DNA of 64,000 bases from Pedobacter polaris (GTDB lineage Bacteria; Bacteroidota; Bacteroidia; Sphingobacteriales; Sphingobacteriaceae): NCBI RefSeq assembly GCF_005116505.1, contig NZ_SWBR01000004.1:310001-374000 (forward strand), given 5' to 3'. Shown here in pieces: positions 1 through 7,998 of this stretch. The translations under genes were made by a program, and so were the position numbers. Below the pieces are notes generated by a model. That model ran no database searches. It was not told the DNA's origin and saw only the letters and a list, made by a program, of their open reading frames with translations. The first letter of the stretch is position 1; each line of letters opens with the position of its first letter.

Positions 1-691
1 CATTCTTACTGACCTAACAGACGACCCAGCAGTTGGAGGAATAATTTCAAACTCAAGGGATATTACACATAGGGTAGAGATCGAAAAAGAAATTGAAGAA
101 AGTATTAAACGCTATGATACTGTTTCAAAAGCTACAAGTGATGCCATTTATGAATGGGACTTTGCAAGTAATATGGTGATATGGAACCGAGGGCTTAAAG
201 GAATATTTGGTCACAATGTGAATCTGGAAACTACTATAGATTTTTGGCGAGAACATGTACATCCAGCTGATATAGATATGGTGATGTCTAATCTCAATGA
301 ACGCATTAAAAAGAAAGAATTTAGAATGCAAGACAATTACCGGTTCAGATGTGAGGATGGCTCTTATAAAGATGTATTTGATAGAGGATTTATCATTTAT
401 AAACAGGACGAACCCATAAAGATGATTGGCGCCATGCAGGATATTACTGATCAGACCAATTACATTAACCAGATAGAAGAACAGAACAAAAAATTAAATG
501 AAATTTCATGGATGCAGTCTCATGTGGTAAGGGCTCCATTATGTAATATTATGAGCTTGTCAGAATTACTTGATTTTGAAACAAAAGAAATAGAGGCAAA
601 TCAAGAAATTGTGAAAAGACTCGTTGATTCTGCCATAGAATTAGATGAGATCATTAAAGTTATTCAGAAAAAAGCAGATGGATTATTATAA
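1..691 (+). CDS. PAS-domain sensor protein with DHp-like tail, 5' end outside window
   Basis: The frame is open from base 2, so the start lies upstream. The first visible codons are the tail of one PAS/PAC domain (ending SRDITHRVE). A second PAS_3-type domain follows, from about VSKATSDAIYEWD to GAMQDITDQ. A short coiled linker (IEEQNKKLNEIS) leads to a helical segment with the phospho-acceptor-like motif SHVVRAPL, as in HisKA/DHp domains. The protein stops about 50 residues later and has no HATPase domain, so it cannot be a complete kinase. PAS proteins with an orphan DHp helix pair are common in Sphingobacteriaceae as far as I recall. It may receive a phosphate from, or dimerise with, another kinase; the role is inferred. 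Confidence 0.8.
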   Translation, partial: ILTDLTDDPAVGGIISNSRDITHRVEIEKEIEESIKRYDTVSKATSDAIYEWDFASNMVIWNRGLKGIFGHNVNLETTIDFWREHVHPADIDMVMSNLNERIKKKEFRMQDNYRFRCEDGSYKDVFDRGFIIYKQDEPIKMIGAMQDITDQTNYINQIEEQNKKLNEISWMQSHVVRAPLCNIMSLSELLDFETKEIEANQEIVKRLVDSAIELDEIIKVIQKKADGLL

Positions 692-760
692 CTATTTTAG
701 TTAAATGAAGGCTTGGATAAAGATAACAACGCTAGATTTTAATAAATAGGTTGATGTAAT

Positions 761-1375
761 TTAAGATTTAGCATCTAGGTTAAGTGCTAACGTGAAAGTT
801 AACAGGTCATTACATTTCAATGCTTTTAACTTAGCTTTATTTGCCGAAGTAATAAGGTTGCTTAGTAAAATTGTGTTTGTACCGTTAAATTTTACATTTT
901 TATTTTGATCTACTTCATAGTCTAGGTATAGACTTACTGAATGCGTTTCTCCTGCAAATGTGAAATCTCCTACAAGGTGTACTTTTTTCATAATTGGCAA
1001 TACCATTTGTCTTGTAAGTTTGAATGAGATTTTTTGAGCTTCTCCATTGGTTAATAAAGTATATAGCTCTGAGTCTAATTCTTCACCCTCATTTGTTACT
1101 ATATTTGTTAATATATCGAATTTAAGCTCACTTATTCTATCTAGCTCTCCATCTTTTATAATAAAGCTTCCTTCACTATTCAAACTCTTAAAGCCCATAG
1201 TCCAGTTATTTAATTTTGAATAACCAGATAATTTCATTTTTGATTCAGCGTTGCTTTTGTACATTAATGCTGTACCTGTACTGTTGGTAAAAGCAGAAAA
1301 GAAAAATAATAGTGCACAAAGGCTAAGGGTGCGGAGTGCTAAAGTATAGATACTTTTTGTGTTGAAATTTTCCAT
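761..1375 (-). CDS. YceI-like secreted protein
   Basis: A protein of 204 residues with an N-terminal hydrophobic segment (about residues 10-30, LALRTLSLCALLFFFSAF) that looks like a signal peptide or anchor. The rest resembles the YceI/lipocalin-like beta-barrel fold, with the pattern MKLSGYSKLNNWTM near the start of the mature part and beta-rich GDFTFAGETHSVSL later. YceI proteins bind polyisoprenoid or other lipid ligands in the periplasm; the ligand here is unknown. It is transcribed alone. A CRP/FNR-like palindrome at 1458-1473 lies about 85 bases upstream of its start, and the gene upstream encodes a CRP-type regulator. The family call rests on pattern only. Confidence 0.6.
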   Translation of the reverse strand: MENFNTKSIYTLALRTLSLCALLFFFSAFTNSTGTALMYKSNAESKMKLSGYSKLNNWTMGFKSLNSEGSFIIKDGELDRISELKFDILTNIVTNEGEELDSELYTLLTNGEAQKISFKLTRQMVLPIMKKVHLVGDFTFAGETHSVSLYLDYEVDQNKNVKFNGTNTILLSNLITSANKAKLKALKCNDLLTFTLALNLDAKS

Positions 1376-1700
1376 GCCTATAAGATTTATGCTGTGAATA
1401 GTATCACAAACATATACTAAGCACCCCTCATTAAAAATGATTGTAAATTTGAGAAAACGTGATTAAGATCACATTTTTGGATTACAGGCCTTAAAGGTCA
1501 AAGAAGAAGGTTTTTTGTTAAATATTTAATAAAAAGATAACATCGTACTATCCTAATTTGTGTTATCTATCATAATTGTTGCAAACTATGAAAATTAAGG
1601 CGCCTTTACATTGAAAAGAAGCTTACAATTTTTAGTTCATAACTATTTAGTGCTATGTAGACTAACGTTAGATTATGCTTCAAACCAATAAGATGAAGTG
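1376..1700. other. Intergenic region between YceI-like gene and response regulator
   Basis: 325 bases without a gene. It holds the upstream region of the YceI-like gene, with the CRP/FNR-like palindrome at 1458-1473, and the 3' flank of the response-regulator gene. A 10-base palindrome CTAACGTTAG is at 1662-1671. I see no hairpin with a T-tract. Confidence 0.6.
1458..1473. promoter_or_regulatory. CRP/FNR-type binding site candidate
   Basis: The 16-mer CGTGATTAAGATCACA fits the CRP consensus TGTGA-N6-TCACA with one mismatch. It also contains the FNR-like core TGAT-N4-ATCA and a perfect GTGAT/ATCAC palindrome. It lies about 85 bases upstream of the YceI-like start, next to a gene for a CRP-fold regulator. 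That this regulator binds here is inference. Confidence 0.5.
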
Positions 1701-2759
1701 TTAGTTCTTTATGTTTTGTAGTTTTGTTTCATCAATTAAATGAATTTGGCTTCCAGTTTTCTCAATTAAGCCCTGATCTTTAAAATCACTCAACACCCTG
1801 CTTACTGTTTCGGTAGCCATTCCTGCCATCGAAGCCAAATCATCTCTGGAGATTTTGATAATGTTACTGTCGTTGGCTTTGTTACTTGAATTTAGTCGAA
1901 GCAAAATTTGGGCAATTCTCCTTTTCACGGAGTTATAAGCTAATTGCAATAGCTGTTCCTCTTTATCTAATATGCTATTTGATAATAGTTTAATGAAATT
2001 TAGTGCAACAGCTGGATATTTGTTTAATAGCTTATCTATCATTTCACTCGGTAATAGGCATACTGAGCTATCTTCCATCGCTTCTGCAGATTCTTGATAT
2101 GCTTGACCTGAAAGAAAAGAAGGTACGCCAAAATACTGTTCTTTATGATAGATGCCAGTCAAAAGCTCTCTACCATCCATTGCCAACCTGAAAGTTTTTA
2201 TGCGCCCACTTACTACAAGATATATCCCATTTACACTATCATCTTCATAATATACCGTTTGTTTTTTGTGAATACGTCTAATTTTGCGTTCGGCAATTAA
2301 ATCTCGAAGTTCTTCAAATCCTTTTTGGTGTAATAGCGTGTCAATTTGTTCTAACGAATGACTGTAAAAATCCTTCTCTTTATTTTTCTTATTTAACCTA
2401 GTCTCTATGGCATTCATCAATTCCATATCATTAAAAGGTTTTGCAAGGTAATCATCGGCGCCCATTTCCATGCCTTTGCGGTAATCTAGCCTTTCAGATT
2501 TTGCAGTAATAAAGATGAAGGGGATAGCTGATGTTTCTGGGGTTTTATGCAGCATATGCAATACACCATATCCATCTAATTCTGGCATAGTAATATCACA
2601 AAGAATAATATCAGGAAGCAGTTTTACAGCGAAATCTACTCCTTGCTTTCCATCTTTTGCCTTAAACACTTCATAATTAGCCAAACCTAAAAGTTCTGCC
2701 GTGCTTTCTCTAATATGATCGTTATCTTCTATAATTAAAACACTTGTTTTTTTTATCAT
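1701..2759 (-). CDS. Response regulator fused to CRP/FNR-type transcription factor
   Basis: A protein of 352 residues. The receiver domain (about 5-120) has the acidic pair E11/D12, the phospho-acceptor D55 in LCDITMPELDG, T85 and K107 in DDYLAKPF. Residues about 150-255 form a cyclic-nucleotide-binding-like beta-roll (GIYLVVSGRIKTF, YFGVPSFLSG). Residues about 280-345 form an HTH_Crp domain (SRDDLASMAGMATETVSRVL). No N-terminal cysteine cluster for an iron-sulfur centre is visible, so FNR-like oxygen sensing is not supported. REC-CRP fusions of this type occur in Bacteroidota and would join phosphorelay input to CRP-like DNA binding. No partner kinase is adjacent. Confidence 0.88.
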   Translation of the reverse strand: MIKKTSVLIIEDNDHIRESTAELLGLANYEVFKAKDGKQGVDFAVKLLPDIILCDITMPELDGYGVLHMLHKTPETSAIPFIFITAKSERLDYRKGMEMGADDYLAKPFNDMELMNAIETRLNKKNKEKDFYSHSLEQIDTLLHQKGFEELRDLIAERKIRRIHKKQTVYYEDDSVNGIYLVVSGRIKTFRLAMDGRELLTGIYHKEQYFGVPSFLSGQAYQESAEAMEDSSVCLLPSEMIDKLLNKYPAVALNFIKLLSNSILDKEEQLLQLAYNSVKRRIAQILLRLNSSNKANDSNIIKISRDDLASMAGMATETVSRVLSDFKDQGLIEKTGSQIHLIDETKLQNIKN

Positions 2760-3104
2760 TATAAAAAAATGTTTAAGTTATTCATAGTTAAGCTCTTGGT
2801 GAAACTGTTGAATCTTTGTACCTACAGTATGTTTTTTATTTTGCTTAATTAACGTTCAAAACCTCCAAGAGAACATAACAAATTAGCAAAAAGTTTCTGC
2901 ATTTTTTCAATGATATAGAAAAGTAGTAATAAATTATAGGATTAAGACTTGGTAAAAGATGGATTGTTATTACTTAAGGTTATCAAATAATCAAGGTGTC
3001 GCATGGTACAGGAAACAAAGTTTGCCTAACGGTTGTTTAGCTTGGGAATATGACCAAATATCCCTGTTTTGGGTAGGATATCTAGAAATAAAAACAAAAG
3101 AGAA
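2760..3104. other. Divergent intergenic region
   Basis: 345 AT-rich bases between the divergent response-regulator and iron-permease-like genes. It must hold both promoters, but I cannot pick a convincing -7/-33 pair, a repeat or a hairpin in it. Confidence 0.5.
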
Positions 3105-3578
3105 ATGAAAAAAAGCAAAAAGAAAAATGGTAATTTTTTTGACAGGGCTGCAACAGCTATTACTTCTTGGACTGGGAGTTCATCAGCATTTATTACTGCT
3201 TTTGGCATTGTGCTATTTTGGGGGATATCTGGCCCTGTGTTCTATTTTTCCGATACATGGCAATTGGTAATTAACACCGGTACAACGATTGTTACTTTTC
3301 TAATGGTATTTCTAATCCAGAAATCACAGAACAAGGATGGTAAGGCAATTCAACTAAAGCTTAATGAACTAATCGCAGCTAGTAGACATGCCAGTAACCG
3401 CATGGTAGATATTGAGGATTTGACCGAAGAAGAGCTAGACGTGCTACATCAGTACTATCAGCTGCTCTCTGATAAAGCAGAAAAGGATGAGGACATCCAT
3501 ACTTCTCATTCGATTGATGCGGCAAAGCAGGTTCAGGAAGAGAAAAGAAAAATCCAGATTAAAGAAGGAAAAGTATGA
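3105..3578 (+). CDS. Low-affinity iron permease family membrane protein
   Basis: I take the ATG at 3105 (MKKSKKKNGNFF) as start, giving 157 residues; an ATG at 3069 would add a basic stretch of 12 residues. The FDRAATAITSWTGSSSAF motif, followed by two membrane segments (about FITAFGIVLFWGISGPVF and QLVINTGTTIVTFLMVFLIQ), is the hallmark of the small bacterial proteins assigned to the low-affinity iron permease family. The C-terminal half is charged and probably cytoplasmic (LKLNELIAASRHASNRMVDIEDLTEEEL). Iron transport by the bacterial members is unproven. The stop overlaps the next start (ATGA), so the two genes are translationally coupled. Confidence 0.8.
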   Translation: MKKSKKKNGNFFDRAATAITSWTGSSSAFITAFGIVLFWGISGPVFYFSDTWQLVINTGTTIVTFLMVFLIQKSQNKDGKAIQLKLNELIAASRHASNRMVDIEDLTEEELDVLHQYYQLLSDKAEKDEDIHTSHSIDAAKQVQEEKRKIQIKEGKV

Positions 3579-3844
3579 TGGAGATCAAGACTATTATCGG
3601 GATTAGTGCTGGGGTATTAACTGCAGTTTCTTCTCTTCCACAGATTATAAAAGTGTTAAAGGATAAAAAAGCGCAAGCTGTTTCACCAGTGATGTATTTC
3701 GTTCTGCTGGTAGGTAATGCACTTTGGTGTTATTATGGGATTCTGTTAGATGAACTGCCCATTACTATCACTAATGCATTTTCAGTAGTTTGCGATATTA
3801 TAATGATCGTGCTTAACTATAGATTTTCAAAAAAGACAAAATAA
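3575..3844 (+). CDS. SemiSWEET-type sugar transporter (MtN3/PQ-loop)
   Basis: A protein of 89 residues with three predicted membrane helices and the PQ motif in SSLPQIIKVLKDKKAQAVSP, typical of SemiSWEETs. These work as homodimers moving sugars down their gradient. The start is either of two adjacent ATG codons (3575 or 3578). The first overlaps the stop of the upstream membrane-protein gene, so both are likely made from one mRNA. The sugar is not predictable from sequence. Confidence 0.9.
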   Translation: MMEIKTIIGISAGVLTAVSSLPQIIKVLKDKKAQAVSPVMYFVLLVGNALWCYYGILLDELPITITNAFSVVCDIIMIVLNYRFSKKTK

Positions 3845-3871
3845 AAGTCTACATATTAGTTGTAGCTGGTT

Positions 3872-4440
3872 TTACATACGTTTAACTCGCTTAGACCATT
3901 CTAGTTTCAATGTTTGATCACCCTGTAAGCTAAATTCAGTGTGTCCTTCTTTTAATTTTGTCCCAGAAATCTCCTCATTGCGAGTAGTTCGCTTAAAAAT
4001 TAGGTTATTGTCTTTTTCGCCAGGAATTATGCGTAAACGACAGGTAATATGGCTATCTCCCTGTAACTGAAAGCTCAGTGCGCTTTCGGTGGTTAGACTA
4101 CCTGCTTAATAAAATCTTCAATGGCATTTGAGAGTAGCGTTGATATTTTCCAAGTCAAGCGCCTATCAAGGGGATGTTGTGCAGAGTTGTACTTTTCGAT
4201 AAAAGTTCCTGTAGTTTGATTGAATTTGAGGTACCCCTCATTAAAAAAGCGTTCTTCAATTTCTCCAGCAGAATCCATCGAGCTAAATGTAAGCTGTGTA
4301 ATGTTTAAGGTTTCTTTGTCTATTCTAAGCCAATTGAATACAGATGAAGCCTCTGAATCACTTGGTAAATCTGTTCTTTTAATTTCTAAGATGAACATAT
4401 TAAAGTTTTCAAGAAAGTAAAGACAGTCATATCTAATCAT
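3872..4440 (-). pseudogene. Frameshifted gene of unknown function
   Basis: An ORF from 4440 ends at 4093 after 115 residues (MIRYDCLYFLENFN to FIKQVV). At the same place another frame opens (from about 4105) and stays open for about 77 codons to a TAA at 3872-3874. It reads as a plausible beta-rich protein (SLTTESALSFQLQGD to SKRVKRM) but has no start codon of its own near its beginning. The simplest reading is one gene of about 190 residues broken by a one-base frameshift near 4100; a remnant of a separate gene is also possible. I recognise no family. It lies 62 bases downstream of the polyketide operon on the same strand and could be its last, decayed member. Confidence 0.5.
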
Positions 4441-4502
4441 AAATATATATCGGTTTAAACAACTAAAATAGTCATTTACCAGGTAGTATAATTATAATCT
4501 TT

Positions 4503-4985
4503 TCAACATTTTCCTTGATTTGCAAAGTATACCAATGCTAAGTAATTACCATGATGACTAATGCAGGCAGGTTTTGATAACCTGTAATCACTTGGGTAAG
4601 GAATTTCATAAATTGATGTAGAAATATAGGCAAGTTGAGTTTGCTCTTGCGCCGCAATGGTATGGATATAATTAAGATTGATTTCACTACTAGTATAATA
4701 TTTCTCTCCACCACTAGAAACCGATCCCATTATTCCGTTTCTTAGATAATCGATTTTACAAATGAGTTTTGATGGTGCAAAATTTCTAAGCTTAGTTTTA
4801 CGGTTGTGAATTTTATAAGCTGCTTCTTTCATGCTCCATAATAACCATACCGTAGCATTGGCGTCCTTCGAGTTTTGAATAATATGTTGTTCTTCAGTTG
4901 TAAAAATCTTTGCTAAATAGCCTTTTCTCTTCCAATTACTTTCTATACTAGCTTGTAAGAGATCAACTACATCATTTCCTATCAT
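4503..4985 (-). CDS. 4'-phosphopantetheinyl transferase superfamily protein
   Basis: A protein of 160 residues with the two signatures of this superfamily: GNDVVDL at residues 3-9 (metal-binding Asp) and WSMKEAAYK (the W..KEA...K motif) in the middle. It is of the AcpS-like single-domain size. It would transfer the phosphopantetheine arm of CoA to a carrier protein. Its start overlaps the stop of the acyl carrier protein gene by 4 bases, so it very probably activates that carrier. It is the last intact gene of the type III polyketide operon. Confidence 0.85.
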   Translation of the reverse strand: MIGNDVVDLLQASIESNWKRKGYLAKIFTTEEQHIIQNSKDANATVWLLWSMKEAAYKIHNRKTKLRNFAPSKLICKIDYLRNGIMGSVSSGGEKYYTSSEINLNYIHTIAAQEQTQLAYISTSIYEIPYPSDYRLSKPACISHHGNYLALVYFANQGKC

Positions 4986-5236
4986 TTTTCATTTAATTTG
5001 TCGCTAATCACATCTATTGCAGCTTTAACGGTTAACATTTTTTCCATAGATTGATTATCTATAGTAATGTCAAATTTTTCTTCTACATCTAATACTATGT
5101 CTACTAAATTAGCAGAATTGATTTTAAGGTCGGTAATGAAGTCACTTTCTTCATTAATATGATCTAACGCTGCTGAAGGTGGTGCATAGGTAATAACAAT
5201 AGGCTTTAAGAGTGCGATAATTTCTTCTCTATTCAT
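4982..5236 (-). CDS. Acyl carrier protein
   Basis: A protein of 84 residues with the four-helix carrier pattern and an invariant-type serine at S41 in LKINSANLVDIVLDVEEKF. The usual DSL is replaced by NSA, as in many carrier proteins of secondary pathways. It is overlapped by the ketosynthase gene upstream and by the phosphopantetheinyl transferase gene downstream (4 bases each). It probably shuttles an acyl chain between the ketosynthase and dehydratase of this operon and feeds the type III polyketide synthase; that role is inferred from context. Confidence 0.88.
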   Translation of the reverse strand: MNREEIIALLKPIVITYAPPSAALDHINEESDFITDLKINSANLVDIVLDVEEKFDITIDNQSMEKMLTVKAAIDVISDKLNEK

Positions 5237-6510
5237 GATTTATGGTATTTTTTAAAAACAATGCAAGCATTTATATCTCCAAAACCAAAACTTGCTTTTA
5301 CTAAGGTATTTATTTGTTTCGACACCATTTGCTGCGGGATTTTATTTTCATTGATTAAATCTGTAATTGCTGGGTTGAGGTCTTCACAATTCACATTTGG
5401 GAAAATGAAATTATGCTTTATTTGCAAAACAGCAGCAACACACTCTATACTTCCTGAGGCAGCTAGGCAATGTCCAACCATTCCCTTTAGCGAATTGATT
5501 AAAGGAAAGTTTTCACCTTTTCTATTTAGTGCTTTGGCCCAGTTATCTATTTCTAGTGCATCCATGGCAGTAGCTGTTAAATGCCCATTAATAACATCAA
5601 CCTCATTAGCATCAATTTGGGCATTTGTTAATGCATTTTGAATGCACTTCTGAACCGCAATTGGGCTAGGCGCAGTCATGGTCCCTGTGCCTCGTTGACC
5701 ACCAGAGTTTACATTGCCACCTAAAATCTCTGCATATATTTTAGCACCTCTGGCCAAGGCATGTGTTAATGATTCTACAACAAAAGCACCAGCACCACTT
5801 CCTGGGACAAAACCACTTGCGGTATTACTCATAGGTCTAGAACCATGCTTTGGGCTTTCATTATGCTTATAGGTACAAACCTTCATGGCATCAAAACCTC
5901 CCCAAACATAGGGCCCGCTATCACTAGTTGAGCCAGCTAACATTATAACTGCATGGCCATATTTTACACGCTCAAAGGCCAAAATCAAACTTTCTGTACC
6001 AGTACAACAGGCGGATGAATTAGTACTTACCTGATTGCCTAATCCTAATTTACCGCCTAAATATGCACTAATGCCACTATTCATGGTTTGGGCAACAACT
6101 GTGCTGCCTAATTTTTTAACATTCTGTTCATCAATTTTATAGATAGATTCATGAAACTTAGCAATGCCTGAAGTGCAAGCTCCAAAAATTGTCCCGTAAT
6201 CCCAATTTGGTTCATTACTACCATTAATGGCTAATCCAGCATCTGCCCAAGCTTCCATCCCAGCAATAACGCCATATAAAATCCCTGTGCTATTAAAGTT
6301 TCTTAATTCTAGTGGACTAAAACAAGTTGAGATCTGCTCTTCTTTTAGTTTTGGTTTTGCGGCAATCTGACAAGAAAATTGTAAATCTGCTAATTGTTGA
6401 TCGAATTCAATACCCGAAACACCGTTTTTAATGGCATCTATAAAATCATTAAGGCCAATTGCATTTGGTGCAACAACACCCATGCCTGTAATTACAACTC
6501 TATGTTCCAT
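5233..6510 (-). CDS. Beta-ketoacyl-ACP synthase (FabF/KAS II-like)
   Basis: A protein of 425 residues with the thiolase fold of KAS II enzymes. The nucleophile is C168 in STNSSACCTGTES. The paired histidines are H310 (INGHLTAT) and H347 (GMVGHCLAASGS), with K342 just before the latter. It catalyses decarboxylative condensation of malonyl-ACP with an acyl primer. It is one member of a seven-gene overlapping operon, so it is more likely a dedicated chain-building enzyme than the housekeeping FabF. The N terminus (HRVVITGMGVVAPN) is canonical, which supports the start. Confidence 0.88.
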   Translation of the reverse strand: MEHRVVITGMGVVAPNAIGLNDFIDAIKNGVSGIEFDQQLADLQFSCQIAAKPKLKEEQISTCFSPLELRNFNSTGILYGVIAGMEAWADAGLAINGSNEPNWDYGTIFGACTSGIAKFHESIYKIDEQNVKKLGSTVVAQTMNSGISAYLGGKLGLGNQVSTNSSACCTGTESLILAFERVKYGHAVIMLAGSTSDSGPYVWGGFDAMKVCTYKHNESPKHGSRPMSNTASGFVPGSGAGAFVVESLTHALARGAKIYAEILGGNVNSGGQRGTGTMTAPSPIAVQKCIQNALTNAQIDANEVDVINGHLTATAMDALEIDNWAKALNRKGENFPLINSLKGMVGHCLAASGSIECVAAVLQIKHNFIFPNVNCEDLNPAITDLINENKIPQQMVSKQINTLVKASFGFGDINACIVFKKYHKS

Positions 6511-6952
6511 TATTTTCTACTAACATGCCTGCCAGTGTACCTTCACACACAATTTCTCCTTTATTATTTTTCATTTCAACGTAACACTGTAATTTATTAA
6601 ATCTAAAGTATTTTTTTAATGAAGTTACAGTTACTTTTTCTCCCGGATAAACTGGTTTGAGGTAAGCTACATTTGCTGAAGTCATCCATATTTGACCATT
6701 GCCATTTTCTTTTTCTAAGGATAATAAATAAATACCTAAACAAACTAAGCCAATTTGTGCCATTGTTTCGGTTAATATTACACCTGGTGTAATGGGATTT
6801 TCTTTAAAATGCCCTTTGTAAAAATCTAAATCAGGGTGATAAGTGTAATTTCCTGTTACGCTATTTTCATCAATTTTTTCTAATTCATCAACAAAGAGAA
6901 AAGGATGGGTGTAGGGGAGTTTGTTTAAAATATCTACTGCTTTCATTACCAT
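6500..6952 (-). CDS. 3-hydroxyacyl-ACP dehydratase, FabZ/hotdog type
   Basis: A protein of 150 residues with the FabZ pattern LPYTHPFLFVDEL at residues 12-24 and the active-site segment GHFKENPITPGVILTETMAQ. Within it H48 and E62 match the catalytic His and Glu. It would dehydrate 3-hydroxyacyl-ACP or act as a related hotdog thioesterase/dehydratase. It overlaps the ketosynthase gene by 11 bases and the polyketide synthase gene by 7. No ketoreductase is encoded in the operon, so a FabG from elsewhere would be needed for reductive cycles. Confidence 0.82.
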   Translation of the reverse strand: MVMKAVDILNKLPYTHPFLFVDELEKIDENSVTGNYTYHPDLDFYKGHFKENPITPGVILTETMAQIGLVCLGIYLLSLEKENGNGQIWMTSANVAYLKPVYPGEKVTVTSLKKYFRFNKLQCYVEMKNNKGEIVCEGTLAGMLVENNGT

Positions 6953-7998
6953 TCTAATAAAATCTTTTGAGCAGAAAAACCAGGTCCAAAACTTAGCATT
7001 AAACCTTTCTCACCCTTTTTTGGTTTCGCATCCATAAATCGTTCTAAAACATACAGTACGGTTGCACTAGACATATTTCCATATAAACGCAAAACCTCTT
7101 TAGTATCATCTATGTTTTTACCTAATGTACCGAATAAAGTTTCTACAATTTGAATAATTTTCTTTCCTCCAGGATGAAAAATTAGGTGATTTATATCTTC
7201 AATATTTAACTTTTGTTTAGTTAGAAAAGGATGGATTATTTCTGAGAAATGTTTCTCAATGGTATTCGGAACTTCAACATCTAACACCATTTGTAAGCCA
7301 GAGTTAGTTAGTTTAAATCCCATCATTTGTGTTGCATTGTAAAAATGATACATTTCTTCGGCAATAATTTCTGGTCCTTCATCCTCCTCATGAGAAGAAA
7401 GTAAAACGCAAGCAGCACCATCTCCAAAAATGGCGGCACTTACAATGTTAGCCATCGAAAAATCATTCAATTGAAAAGTTGCAGTAGGAGATTCTACAGC
7501 TACAACTGCTGCTCTCTTACCAGGATTAGCTTTTAGAAAATTCTTGGCGTAAATCATTCCAGATACGCCAGCAGCACAACCCATTTCTGTAACAGGTAGG
7601 CGAACAATATCTTGCTTTAACTCCAATTCATTAATTAAGTAAGCATCCAAAGAAGGAATCATAATACCGGTACAACTTACCGTAATTAAAAAATCTATTG
7701 TCTGAGGTTCCCATTCTGCTTTAGTTAAAGCATTTTTTAAACATTCAATGCCTAGTTTTATGCCTTCTCTAATGTAAATTTCATTACGCTCTTCGAAACT
7801 GGTATGGCTAAATACTTCTTCTGGTGACATGAAAGAGTAGCGTTGATCTACACCCGCTCCTTCAAATAGCTTTTTAACTTTTTTTACAAATCGCTCATCT
7901 TGTTCATAAAGCCAGTTGTCTAAAAATGGAATAATTTGGGCAGTAGACCTTGTATAACGAGGTAGGGCTTTGCTAACGGCTTTAATTTTTACGCTCAT
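6946..7998 (-). CDS. Type III polyketide synthase (chalcone/alkylresorcinol synthase family)
   Basis: A protein of 350 residues. The Cys-His-Asn triad is visible: C141 in VTEMGCAAGVSG, H275 in LIFHPGGKK and N308 in LYGNMSSATV. Other family patterns are present (SCTGIMIPSLDAYL, FGDGAACVLLSS). These homodimers extend acyl-CoA or acyl-ACP starters with malonyl-CoA and cyclise them to pyrones, resorcinols or phloroglucinols. Neighbouring methyltransferase and flavin oxidoreductase genes match the set-up of the Streptomyces srs phenolic-lipid genes (synthase, methyltransferase, hydroxylase). The likely product class is therefore a methylated alkylresorcinol or alkylquinone; this is inference. Confidence 0.9.
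   Translation of the reverse strand: MSVKIKAVSKALPRYTRSTAQIIPFLDNWLYEQDERFVKKVKKLFEGAGVDQRYSFMSPEEVFSHTSFEERNEIYIREGIKLGIECLKNALTKAEWEPQTIDFLITVSCTGIMIPSLDAYLINELELKQDIVRLPVTEMGCAAGVSGMIYAKNFLKANPGKRAAVVAVESPTATFQLNDFSMANIVSAAIFGDGAACVLLSSHEEDEGPEIIAEEMYHFYNATQMMGFKLTNSGLQMVLDVEVPNTIEKHFSEIIHPFLTKQKLNIEDINHLIFHPGGKKIIQIVETLFGTLGKNIDDTKEVLRLYGNMSSATVLYVLERFMDAKPKKGEKGLMLSFGPGFSAQKILLEW

Noticed and set aside
1662..1671. Palindrome CTAACGTTAG as an operator
   Set aside because: It is on the 3' side of the response-regulator gene and about 290 bases upstream of the YceI-like gene, has only one copy, and short AT-rich palindromes are expected by chance.
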